Assembly: GCA_017303715.1 (NCBI GenBank)
Contig: JAFLBZ010000036.1
Coordinates: 1 to 44,260 of the forward strand
Length of the DNA: 44,260 bases
DNA from: Rhodothermia bacterium
GTDB lineage: Bacteria > Bacteroidota > Rhodothermia > Rhodothermales > UBA2364
Direction: 5' to 3'
The position numbers were made by a program, and so were the translations under genes. This document shows positions 1 through 6,975 of the stretch, piece by piece. Under the pieces are notes generated by a model that was given only the letters and a program-made list of their open reading frames with translations, searched no databases and was not told the DNA's origin. How positions within the stretch are numbered: the stretch's first letter is position 1; the number at the start of each line of letters is the position of its first letter.

Positions 1-41
1 TCGCTCTCCAAAAGAGCCGTTAGGTCGGAAACAGATGTCAT
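1..41 (-). CDS. possible 5' end of a leftward gene, cut by the window
   Basis: On the minus strand an ATG at 41-39 opens a frame that stays open to the window edge and reads MTSVSDLTALLES. Only about 13 codons are visible, so neither family nor reality can be judged. It would be divergent from the small membrane protein gene that starts at 162, with about 120 bp between them, a sensible size for a shared promoter region. The composition (Ser/Thr/Leu start followed by acidic residues) is plausible for a cytoplasmic protein, but chance is not excluded. Confidence 0.3.
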   Translation of the reverse strand, partial: MTSVSDLTALLES

Positions 42-161
42 TTGTGTCTTCGTTTGGTCAAAAACTTATACACAGCATCTGTTTTTTTGTTTTAGGCTCT
101 CACCAAAAAGTTGGCTAACATATAGATACTGGGTTTTATTCTTAATTTTGCCTCGTCGTGG

Positions 162-392
162 GTGAAAACAGAAAGCCCTTTAGACGATACCTTGGCCTAC
201 TTTGTTGGTATTACCGTATTGATTGGGACGGTAAGTCTGATCCTCGTATTGTACCGAATCCTAAATTTTACATATCCCCGTGAAACACCTGATCGGTATT
301 ACCTTACCACACTGAAATTGTTTATTTTTGGTGTCGGATCAGCTTACTTAGGTGTTTTGGTGGATATGTTTGCCAATTTCATGCACGAATAA
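162..392 (+). CDS. small membrane protein, unknown function
   Basis: This 76-residue protein starts with GTG; no ATG lies upstream in frame before the stop at 123-125. Two hydrophobic helices are visible, at about residues 10-30 (FVGITVLIGTVSLILVL) and 48-68, joined by a short polar loop containing YPRETPDRYY. Two helices with both ends charged fit an inner-membrane hairpin protein. I do not recognise the family. It stands alone before the DNA alkylation repair gene, with a 54-bp gap, and could be co-transcribed with it. The GTG start and small size leave some doubt, but the hydrophobic pattern is coherent. Confidence 0.6.
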   Translation: MKTESPLDDTLAYFVGITVLIGTVSLILVLYRILNFTYPRETPDRYYLTTLKLFIFGVGSAYLGVLVDMFANFMHE

Positions 393-446
393 AAGTGTTA
401 TAGATTGTTTAAAAGAGTCGCTTCGTTCCTTTTATAAAAAATAAAA

Positions 447-1142
447 ATGGAAACTTATTCTAAAGCAATTTCTGCATACCTAAGCCCCCTCTCGGATGCA
501 ATGGTAAAGATTGCATTACCTGAAAATGCTGAACCGATGTCGCGGTATATGCAGAATAAATTTCCTTTTTTTGGCATAAAAAGCCCGGAAAGGAAAGAAG
601 TGTTGCGGCTATTTTTGAAAGGAGCGGGGCTACCACCTGATTACCGAACAGTTGTACGAGAAATGTGGGATTTACCAGAACGGGAGTGGCAATACAATGC
701 GATCGCTATTGGGGTAAGGTGTAAAAATGAATGGCAGGAAAATGATTGGGAATTGTTTGAGCATTGTATCCTGAACAAATCTTGGTGGGATTCGGTAGAT
801 GCTATTTCTACGGAGTGGGTGGCTACCTTTTTTGATAGGTATCCCCATCAAAAACAAGTGGTTACAGAACGTTGGTTAGCATCGGAGGATCTTTGGCTGC
901 GTCGAACCATAATCATATTTCAGCGCCAAAAAAAGGAAAAAACCGATGTGGAATTGTTGATTCGGAGCATTGTTACGAACTTAGACTCGACAGATTTTTT
1001 TATTCAAAAGGGTATCGGTTGGGCTTTGCGTTCGTATGCAGCCGTTAATCCGGCATTTGTGGCTGATTTTGTTGCGACGAATCCCTTAAAGCCGCTGAGC
1101 AAACGGGAGGCTCTTAAAGGCGTAAACCGAACAAAAAAATGA
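447..1142 (+). CDS. DNA alkylation repair protein, AlkD-like DNA glycosylase
   Basis: This 231-residue protein has the size and helical HEAT-like-repeat pattern of AlkD, which removes cationic alkylated bases such as 3- and 7-alkylpurines without flipping the base. The family's key motif WWDSVD is at residues 113-118; Trp114 and Asp118 align by pattern with catalytic-pocket Trp109 and Asp113 of the Bacillus cereus enzyme, and Trp192 in GWALRSY with its Trp187. The Arg/Lys-rich C-terminus ends NRTKK. It overlaps the next gene by 4 bp (ATGA), so the two are translationally coupled. No lesion-response operator was recognised upstream. Confidence 0.92.
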   Translation: METYSKAISAYLSPLSDAMVKIALPENAEPMSRYMQNKFPFFGIKSPERKEVLRLFLKGAGLPPDYRTVVREMWDLPEREWQYNAIAIGVRCKNEWQENDWELFEHCILNKSWWDSVDAISTEWVATFFDRYPHQKQVVTERWLASEDLWLRRTIIIFQRQKKEKTDVELLIRSIVTNLDSTDFFIQKGIGWALRSYAAVNPAFVADFVATNPLKPLSKREALKGVNRTKK

Positions 1143-1729
1143 ATGTAGAAGGTCCACCATTGGAAAAACTGGTTCGCAGACTGATTGACACTCCAGATGT
1201 TCTCCTTCGCGAACCGATTATAAAAACTAAGGGGGACTTGGCGGTTCCAGCAGTGGTAGGGGATTTGTTACGATTTCTACAAGGCGATAATTCGGCAGAC
1301 TGGCCTGATTTACAGGCTTTTTCGTCCGAATCTGGATTTGACCGAAATCGGCTCCGGCTGATTGTCTTGGTGGCATACTTGTTGCACGACGAGTGGTTTA
1401 GTGGTAAAACGCACTTGGTTTCGCCTACCTTAAACTTGTTGAAAACCGAGTTGGACGGCTTGGCCAAACGGATTGAGATGCCGCAGTTCATCAATATTGC
1501 CGACCGTCGCGAGGAGTTAATCCGTTATTGCCTTTCAAAATTAGATCTACGACCTTTAGGTGAGCGCCAAAGCCAAGCCAAAGACCGGCTTCATGCCTTA
1601 GACACTATAGAAGCAGAACGTGTTTTGCAAGAAACAAAAGCCGCCGAGGAAAAGGCGCGGCGGCTTCGAGCAGAAATTAAACGGCGCTTGGAAGAAGAGG
1701 AAGCGGCTGCAAAAGCCATGCGCGAGTGA
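1139..1729 (+). CDS. hypothetical protein with C-terminal coiled coil
   Basis: This 196-residue soluble protein begins inside the stop codon of the AlkD-like gene (ATGA overlap), so the two form a transcriptional and probably functional unit. The N-terminal two thirds look globular and mixed helical, with a conserved-looking stretch INIADRREELIRYCLSKL at about residues 120-137 followed by LRPLGE. From about residue 145 it becomes a long charged helix (alternating Glu/Lys/Arg/Ala) typical of a single coiled coil. No signal peptide or membrane segment. I cannot name a domain. Its stop lies only 5 bp from the convergent stop of glnS, leaving no room for a terminator. Confidence 0.75.
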   Translation: MNVEGPPLEKLVRRLIDTPDVLLREPIIKTKGDLAVPAVVGDLLRFLQGDNSADWPDLQAFSSESGFDRNRLRLIVLVAYLLHDEWFSGKTHLVSPTLNLLKTELDGLAKRIEMPQFINIADRREELIRYCLSKLDLRPLGERQSQAKDRLHALDTIEAERVLQETKAAEEKARRLRAEIKRRLEEEEAAAKAMRE

Positions 1730-1734
1730 ATAAC

Positions 1735-4035
1735 CTATTTGGCCAAAGCCTTCGTCAATATCTCACGCACCATTTCAGCATTGGCTTTCCCGCCGGATGC
1801 CTGTATCACTTTACCTGTAAAAAAGCCCAATAGCTGGGTTTTTCCACCTCTATATTGTACCAATTGGTTCGGAAAGGCTTTCAACGTTTCTTCCACAAAC
1901 CCCAAAATAGCATCCGGATCGCTAATTTGTTGTAGTCCATTCGACTCAACCACCAGGTTAGGGTCTTTTCCTGTGGTTTGAACTTCAGCGAAGACTTGCC
2001 GAGCCGTGGCCGCACCAATCTTGCCTTCCGCGACCAACTGAATGAGTTCCTTTAATTGCTTCGCTGAGATCGAAAGGGCCAAGCCATCGTTTAGTGCTTT
2101 GTTGGCCTCATTCGAGACCCACGCCGCAACCGATGCAGCATCAGCACCTAAGCCAATCGTTTTGGCAAAAAGTTCGGTTAGTTCAGTCCGATTGGTGATG
2201 ATTTCGGCTTGACGCAAATCAATTCCACTTGAGGCAGCCATAGCCTTTGCCGCATCACTGGCTTCTGAACGGCTTTCTGCTGATACCTTGTTCGTTTTGG
2301 CTTTGGCCGCCACTTTTTCCGGGATCAATTGCTTTTCCCAACTGTCGCGAAGCGTTACGATGCGGTTAAGAACAATCGTTTTCCTCGAATGGTCAACCGG
2401 ATCGGGCCAAAAATATCCTTGTCGCTCCAATTGCCATCTCGTTTCTGCTGGATCCTCCAAAATGGCTGGCTCAATAAATCCTTGCACCTCTATGAGTGAG
2501 TTTGGATTTAGATTTTGTTTGAAATCCTCTACGCCTTCTTCAGGATCAGGTACAGAAAATAGCCGATCATAAAGACGGAATTTTGCAGGAACCGCATGTT
2601 GCGCCGATAACCAATGGATGGCGGTGGCTTTCTTACCACTAGTATCTTGCCCAGATTTGGTCGTTGGGTCATAGGTGGCATTCAAGGCCACAATTTGCCC
2701 TGTAGCATCACGGATTACCTCGTCGCATCGGATGATGTAAGCGCCCTTGAGCCGTATTTCACCGTCAAGAACAAGTCTTTTCCAGCCTTTGGGTGGATTT
2801 TCCGTAAAGTCCTCTCGCTCTATAAAAAGGGTTTTACCGAACATTACAGAGCGATTTGTTTGGTCTCCACCCCCTTTTTCAATGACGTCGTGTGGGAAGT
2901 TAGCCATTGGTAAGACTTCGGTTCTTTCCTCTTCCCAATTGGTAATCACCACCTTTAAGGGATCTAAGACGGCCATTCTTCGAGGTGCAGAAAAGTTCAG
3001 GTCATTCCGGATGGCCCACTCCAAAAGAGCGATATCAATCCGGTTTTCAGTTTTGGCAACCCCAATTTTTTCCGCAAACGTCCGAATGGAGTTGGGTGTG
3101 AAACCGCGTCGTCTGAGGGCTGCAAGCGTTGGCATTCGCGGGTCGTCCCAGCCATTGACGTGTTTTTCGCGTACTAATTGTAAGAGTTTACGTTTGGAAA
3201 CTACGGTATAGTCCAAATTCATTCGCGCAAATTCATATTGGTAGGGGCGCGGGGCTTCCCAAAGATTTTCCATCAACCAATCATAAATGGCGCGATTGTT
3301 GTCAAATTCTAAGGTGCAAAAAGAGTGAGAAATATTCTCTATGGCATCGGATAAAGGATGTGCATAATCATACAGTGGATAAATACACCACTTATCGCCT
3401 GTTCGGTAATGGCTCGCGTGTTTGATACGGTATAAAATAGGGTCACGCATTTTCATATTCGGGCTGGACATATCGCCCTTAGCTCGCAAAACATGTTTAC
3501 CGTCCGGAAATTCACCCTTTTTCATTCGGACAAATAAGTCCATGTTTTCTTCGATGGTACGGTTGCGATATGGACTTTCTACGCCGGCTTCAACCAATGA
3601 GCCACGACGTTTACGGATTTGTTCGTCGGTCTGCGAATCCACATACGCGACTCCTTTTTGGATGAGAACCAAGGCAAATTCATACATTTGGTCAAAATAG
3701 TCTGAGGCAAAATAGAGGTGTTCTCCCCAGTCATAACCCAACCATCTTATCATTTCGATGATTTTTTCCACGTATTCCGTTTCTTCCGTTTCAGGGTTGG
3801 TATCGTCCATTCTTAGGTGACACCGACCGTTATAGTCTGCTGCAACGCCAAAATTCAGCACAATACTTTTGGCATGACCAATATGCAAATACCCATTTGG
3901 TTCTGGCGGAAAACGGGTGATGACGGTTGGATATTTCTTCTTTGTGAGGTCCTCGCTTACGATTTCACGCAAGAAATCTTTAGAGGTGTTTTTTTTAGTT
4001 ATAGAAGTCGTATTCTCAGACATAGTTTTTGACAA
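1735..4035 (-). CDS. glnS: glutaminyl-tRNA synthetase with GatB/YqeY-type C-terminal extension
   Basis: This enzyme attaches glutamine to tRNA-Gln. The class I signatures are clear: PPEPNGYLHIGHAKS with HIGH at residues 51-54, and a KMSKS-type loop VVSKRK at 278-283. The catalytic core runs to about residue 345 and the two beta-barrel anticodon-binding domains to about 570. After a Lys/Ala-rich linker, residues about 600-766 form a GatB/YqeY tail with the recognisable pattern GKIGAATARQVFAEV...TGKDPNLVVE...GLQQISDPD and a terminal GKANAEMVREIL. The E. coli enzyme is about 554 residues, so the extra 200 are this tail, known from other GlnRS proteins such as that of Deinococcus. Met5 is an alternative start. 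Confidence 0.97.
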   Translation of the reverse strand: MSKTMSENTTSITKKNTSKDFLREIVSEDLTKKKYPTVITRFPPEPNGYLHIGHAKSIVLNFGVAADYNGRCHLRMDDTNPETEETEYVEKIIEMIRWLGYDWGEHLYFASDYFDQMYEFALVLIQKGVAYVDSQTDEQIRKRRGSLVEAGVESPYRNRTIEENMDLFVRMKKGEFPDGKHVLRAKGDMSSPNMKMRDPILYRIKHASHYRTGDKWCIYPLYDYAHPLSDAIENISHSFCTLEFDNNRAIYDWLMENLWEAPRPYQYEFARMNLDYTVVSKRKLLQLVREKHVNGWDDPRMPTLAALRRRGFTPNSIRTFAEKIGVAKTENRIDIALLEWAIRNDLNFSAPRRMAVLDPLKVVITNWEEERTEVLPMANFPHDVIEKGGGDQTNRSVMFGKTLFIEREDFTENPPKGWKRLVLDGEIRLKGAYIIRCDEVIRDATGQIVALNATYDPTTKSGQDTSGKKATAIHWLSAQHAVPAKFRLYDRLFSVPDPEEGVEDFKQNLNPNSLIEVQGFIEPAILEDPAETRWQLERQGYFWPDPVDHSRKTIVLNRIVTLRDSWEKQLIPEKVAAKAKTNKVSAESRSEASDAAKAMAASSGIDLRQAEIITNRTELTELFAKTIGLGADAASVAAWVSNEANKALNDGLALSISAKQLKELIQLVAEGKIGAATARQVFAEVQTTGKDPNLVVESNGLQQISDPDAILGFVEETLKAFPNQLVQYRGGKTQLLGFFTGKVIQASGGKANAEMVREILTKALAK

Positions 4036-4162
4036 AATTTGAAATCAGGTGCTTTTATTATGGGCAGAAAGTAAGGCATTTTTATGAATAGCGGGATGCT
4101 TTTACAGCAAATTGACCCTTTTAATCTTATCAGCCACTCCATTACTGCAAATGAGGCGAAAA

Positions 4163-4636
4163 TCAATCGGTCTTCCTTTGTACCAATCGAGAAAGTTGTA
4201 CGAGTTGAACCCATTTGGAAATGCCCATAAACACAACCGTTAGAACGGCCAAACCCCATAGCCAACCTTTCGTTTGCTCGGAGACCGAAAGACGGCTATA
4301 CCAACTCATCGTATGTGCCCCAGCCGTGCCGCCGACCGTAAATAAAACCATCAGTAACGCGATCTTCTCCATCAATATGCCCAATTTTGTGCGCAATGCC
4401 TGACGATGTTGAACGAAGGATTGAACAGAAAGGAGGTACGAACCTGTAAAGAAAAAGGCAAATGCGCCGAATAGCCAGATAATTTGGGACGGAATAGCCC
4501 GACCTGCTGCCTGAAAACTGACCCATACGAAGTAGAGAAGTATATAAAAAATCGCTAATAATACGGTTCCCATCCAAACTTTCCAACGTTTGGGAAGGCT
4601 TTGTTCTAATTCAGAATTCATATTGTCGGAGGTCAT
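4163..4636 (-). CDS. hypothetical four-helix membrane protein
   Basis: This 157-residue protein has four hydrophobic segments, roughly residues 22-42, 50-70, 87-107 and 124-144, with a short acidic cytoplasmic N-terminus and a basic end (LSRLVQRKTD). A polar loop between helices 2 and 3 (QSFVQHRQALRTKLG) and HTMSWYSRLSVSEQTKG between helices 3 and 4 are the only distinctive parts. I recognise no family. It lies between glnS and the ribosomal protein operon on the same strand; the 127-bp gap to glnS and the terminator upstream at 4716-4746 suggest its own promoter. Met6 is an alternative start. Confidence 0.7.
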   Translation of the reverse strand: MTSDNMNSELEQSLPKRWKVWMGTVLLAIFYILLYFVWVSFQAAGRAIPSQIIWLFGAFAFFFTGSYLLSVQSFVQHRQALRTKLGILMEKIALLMVLFTVGGTAGAHTMSWYSRLSVSEQTKGWLWGLAVLTVVFMGISKWVQLVQLSRLVQRKTD

Positions 4637-4715
4637 AAAATGCCTAAGTTCGTAAGTTCGTCCGGTATAAGCAAGTCTTAACGGAAATCCCAGCCAAGAA
4701 TTTGCCTAACCCATC

Positions 4716-4746
4716 AAAAAAAGGGGTGCTGAAAAGTCAGAACCCC
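4716..4746 (-). terminator. intrinsic terminator of the rpsF-rpsR-rplI operon
   Basis: Read on the minus strand, GGGGTTCTGA, a CTTT loop and TCAGCACCCC form a 10-bp stem with a single mismatch, followed directly by seven T residues. It lies 28 bp past the rplI stop codon, as expected for the end of this operon. Confidence 0.9.
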
Positions 4747-4773
4747 CAAATTCGTAATCCTTGTGCGCTTAGA

Positions 4774-5220
4774 TCAGGCTTCTGGAACCACCTTGACCTT
4801 AAAGCTGCCTTCTACTTCGCTGTGTAGGCGTACTGTAACCGTATAAACCCCCACATTACGAATGTCTTCGTTTACCGTCAATCTCCGACGATCCAGATCA
4901 ACACCCCGGTGCTTGAGTGCCTCGGCGATGGTTGTCGTGGTAACGGTTCCGAAGAGACGTCCTTCTTCACCCACTTTTGCGGGGATTTCCAGTTCGATTT
5001 CGGACAACCGTGCGGCAAGGGCTAAGGCATCTTGCTTCACTTTAGACAATTTGAGTGAAGCTTGCTTTTTCATTTCTTCAGCGTGGCGAATGTTCCCCGG
5101 TGAAGCAATTACGGCAAAGCCATGTGGGATCAGGTAATTACGGCCATAACCATCCTTTACCGTTACAATGTCTCCGGCGAAGCCTAATTTATCAATATCT
5201 TGTTTTAAAATCAGTTTCAT
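4774..5220 (-). CDS. rplI: 50S ribosomal protein L9
   Basis: The 148-residue product has the standard L9 length and layout: an N-terminal RNA-binding domain beginning MKLILKQDIDKLG with the signature GDIVTVKDGYGRNYLIPHGFA, a long connecting helix (residues about 45-75, rich in Lys/Ala/Glu), and a C-terminal domain containing IPAKVGEEGRLFGTVTTTTIAEAL. L9 bridges the base of the L1 stalk to the 30S side and influences translational fidelity. It is last in the rpsF-rpsR-rplI operon, 32 bp after rpsR, and is followed by a strong terminator. Confidence 0.98.
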   Translation of the reverse strand: MKLILKQDIDKLGFAGDIVTVKDGYGRNYLIPHGFAVIASPGNIRHAEEMKKQASLKLSKVKQDALALAARLSEIELEIPAKVGEEGRLFGTVTTTTIAEALKHRGVDLDRRRLTVNEDIRNVGVYTVTVRLHSEVEGSFKVKVVPEA

Positions 5221-5252
5221 GATCAGGTCTCCTATTCAAAGGTCTGGTTGGT

Positions 5253-5546
5253 TTAGCTCAGGTTATCGGCAACGTATGGTAAAAGTGCCATCTGACGGGC
5301 GCGTTTTACGGCTTCCACAACTGCACGTTGTTGTTTTGCGGTAACGCCAGTAATACGACGTGGGAGCAATTTGCCCTGATCATTGATGAACCGTTGGAGC
5401 AGTTCTACGTTTTTGTAGTCCACAAATTCAATTTCCCCGAGGCGGTTTTTCCGCTTCTGACGGGGCTGCGTAACTGGTGTATTGCTGTTTAAAGGAGCGA
5501 GGCCAGTATTTGTGCGCGTATTGTTTTTTTCTGTACGGCGTGCCAT
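5253..5546 (-). CDS. rpsR: 30S ribosomal protein S18
   Basis: S18 binds the 30S platform together with S6. The conserved core is visible from about residue 40: [27 protein letters not shown] followed by [22 protein letters not shown]. At 97 residues it is longer than the roughly 75-residue E. coli protein because of a basic, Asn/Thr/Gln-rich N-terminal extension of about 30 residues ([16 protein letters not shown]...), probably flexible and RNA-contacting. It lies 19 bp after rpsF, matching the usual S6-S18 pairing; the ssb gene often found between them in other phyla is absent. Confidence 0.97.
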   Translation of the reverse strand: MARRTEKNNTRTNTGLAPLNSNTPVTQPRQKRKNRLGEIEFVDYKNVELLQRFINDQGKLLPRRITGVTAKQQRAVVEAVKRARQMALLPYVADNLS

Positions 5547-5565
5547 GTTTGTTTGGGTTAAAAGG

Positions 5566-5916
5566 TTAAACTTGGGCCTCTTCTGTTGGGGTGGATGAGG
5601 TTTTTTCGTAGTTACGCATCATTTTTGCGTCAAACTTCAACACAAGGTAGCGTAAGTGATTGTCCGAGATTTCCATCAAACGCTTTAGACGGACAATGAC
5701 GTCGCCCGGAGCATTAAAATAGACGTTCACATAATAACCATTGCGTTTTTTTTGGATGCTGTAAGCTAATTTTTGAAGCCCCCAAGTGTCCACCTTTAGG
5801 ATGGAACCGCCGTTCTCGGTGATGAACGCATTGATGCGCTCAATTTCGCTTTTTTGCTGCTCCTCCGTCAATACAGGATTGAGGATGTACAGCATGTCGT
5901 ACATGTTTTGAGCCAT
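5566..5916 (-). CDS. rpsF: 30S ribosomal protein S6
   Basis: The 116-residue product shows the S6 ferredoxin-like fold sequence: [23 protein letters not shown], then [51 protein letters not shown]. The C-terminal tail is short and Ser/Thr/Glu-rich ([13 protein letters not shown]). It heads the S6-S18-L9 operon. The promoter must lie in 5917-6053, which also separates it from the convergent-side hydrolase gene. I found no convincing S6:S18 leader structure there, though short complementary segments occur near 5985-6005. Confidence 0.97.
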   Translation of the reverse strand: MAQNMYDMLYILNPVLTEEQQKSEIERINAFITENGGSILKVDTWGLQKLAYSIQKKRNGYYVNVYFNAPGDVIVRLKRLMEISDNHLRYLVLKFDAKMMRNYEKTSSTPTEEAQV

Positions 5917-6053
5917 GATATTGTGTCCCTATGGATCAGTTTAGTAAGTGAGCTTCCACAATGATTGAAGAAGCAGGGATGTTTAGCCTCCTAATATAGG
6001 GAGCTTAGAAAATAAGAATAGTGAAAATGTGTTGCAGAAATAGGCTATTGGGC

Positions 6054-6911
6054 TTACTTCAAATGTTGTTTCAAAAATGCTTGGGTGAGCGTCCAAGCGT
6101 CTTCTGCCGCCGCCGCATTATACCTTTGGCCGGAAGGGTTTGCGAACGCATGGTCGGCGTGTTCATAGACCTTGATCTTGGTGTTTTTTTGCAATTCGCG
6201 CAAGGTGGTTTCAAATTGTTGAACAGTAGAAATGGGTATCCCTTTGTCCATACCCCCGAAAAATCCGAGAATGGGCATTTGCAGGGACGCCAATTCTTCG
6301 CGCGAGGGCTTGGAGACATCGCCGTAATAAATTACCGTGGCATTGAGCGATTTCGGGAGTGCAATGGCGGTTTGCAGGGAAAAAAAGCCCCCCATACACC
6401 AACCAACGGAGGCTATTTTGGAAGCATTTTCCTTTTTGAGAAAGGCATAGGCCGCCATTAGAATACGCCGACTACCTGCCAAGTCATTTGTTGCATTGCG
6501 CATAAGGGGCATGGCCTCGGCAGAAGTGGTTGCAATAGTTCCATGATACATGTCCACCGCCAGAACTTTATACCCTAGTGCCGCATATTTTTCAGCCATC
6601 GCTTTTATATTGTCATTTAAGCCCCACCATTCATGAATCATGATGATGCCGGGTGCATTGGGTTTGGTGTCTCTGCGCTTCACATAGTAGCCATTAAACG
6701 CCTTACCATCCTCTCCCCCAAAGGGAACCATACTTCCCGCATCGTGATTTGCATCATGCGCCGTTGCGGGAGTTGGTGTTGGGTTCTCGTGCTGGTGTTC
6801 GGTGTTCATCCGATCCGTGTAATCCTTCTCGGTTTTTGAAGGTGTACAACCCGCCCACAATTCCAAAAAGATAAGTAGGAGGGAAATCACTTTTAAAAAG
6901 TCGCTTTTCAT
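6054..6911 (-). CDS. dienelactone hydrolase family lipoprotein
   Basis: This is an alpha/beta hydrolase of the dienelactone hydrolase family, here a predicted lipoprotein rather than the usual cytoplasmic enzyme. I place the start at the ATG at 6911 because it is followed by a lipoprotein signal (FLKVISLLLIFLELWAGC, lipid-bearing Cys22). An in-frame ATG at 6983 would bury this signal and overlap the upstream gene by 8 bp. The triad is intact: nucleophile Cys172 in GWCMGG, Asp222 in FFGGMD and His254 in HADHAF. A His/Asp/Pro-rich linker (residues about 38-60) joins anchor to enzyme. The substrate is unknown; the acid HEWWGLND motif near the N-terminus is typical of the family. Confidence 0.9.
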   Translation of the reverse strand: MKSDFLKVISLLLIFLELWAGCTPSKTEKDYTDRMNTEHQHENPTPTPATAHDANHDAGSMVPFGGEDGKAFNGYYVKRRDTKPNAPGIIMIHEWWGLNDNIKAMAEKYAALGYKVLAVDMYHGTIATTSAEAMPLMRNATNDLAGSRRILMAAYAFLKKENASKIASVGWCMGGFFSLQTAIALPKSLNATVIYYGDVSKPSREELASLQMPILGFFGGMDKGIPISTVQQFETTLRELQKNTKIKVYEHADHAFANPSGQRYNAAAAEDAWTLTQAFLKQHLK

Positions 6912-6975
6912 GTCCGTTTTGTTTTTAATTATGGGAAAATTAGATGCCGTTTTTTTACCAAAATAGCTTTCTTTA

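Noticed and set aside
2747-3211. 154-codon open frame on plus inside glnS
   Set aside because: Lies wholly opposite glnS, has biased low-complexity Ser/Arg composition and no motif; an antisense artefact of its codon pattern.
6021-6461. 146-codon open frame on plus over the hydrolase gene
   Set aside because: Antisense to the well-supported dienelactone hydrolase; no family features.
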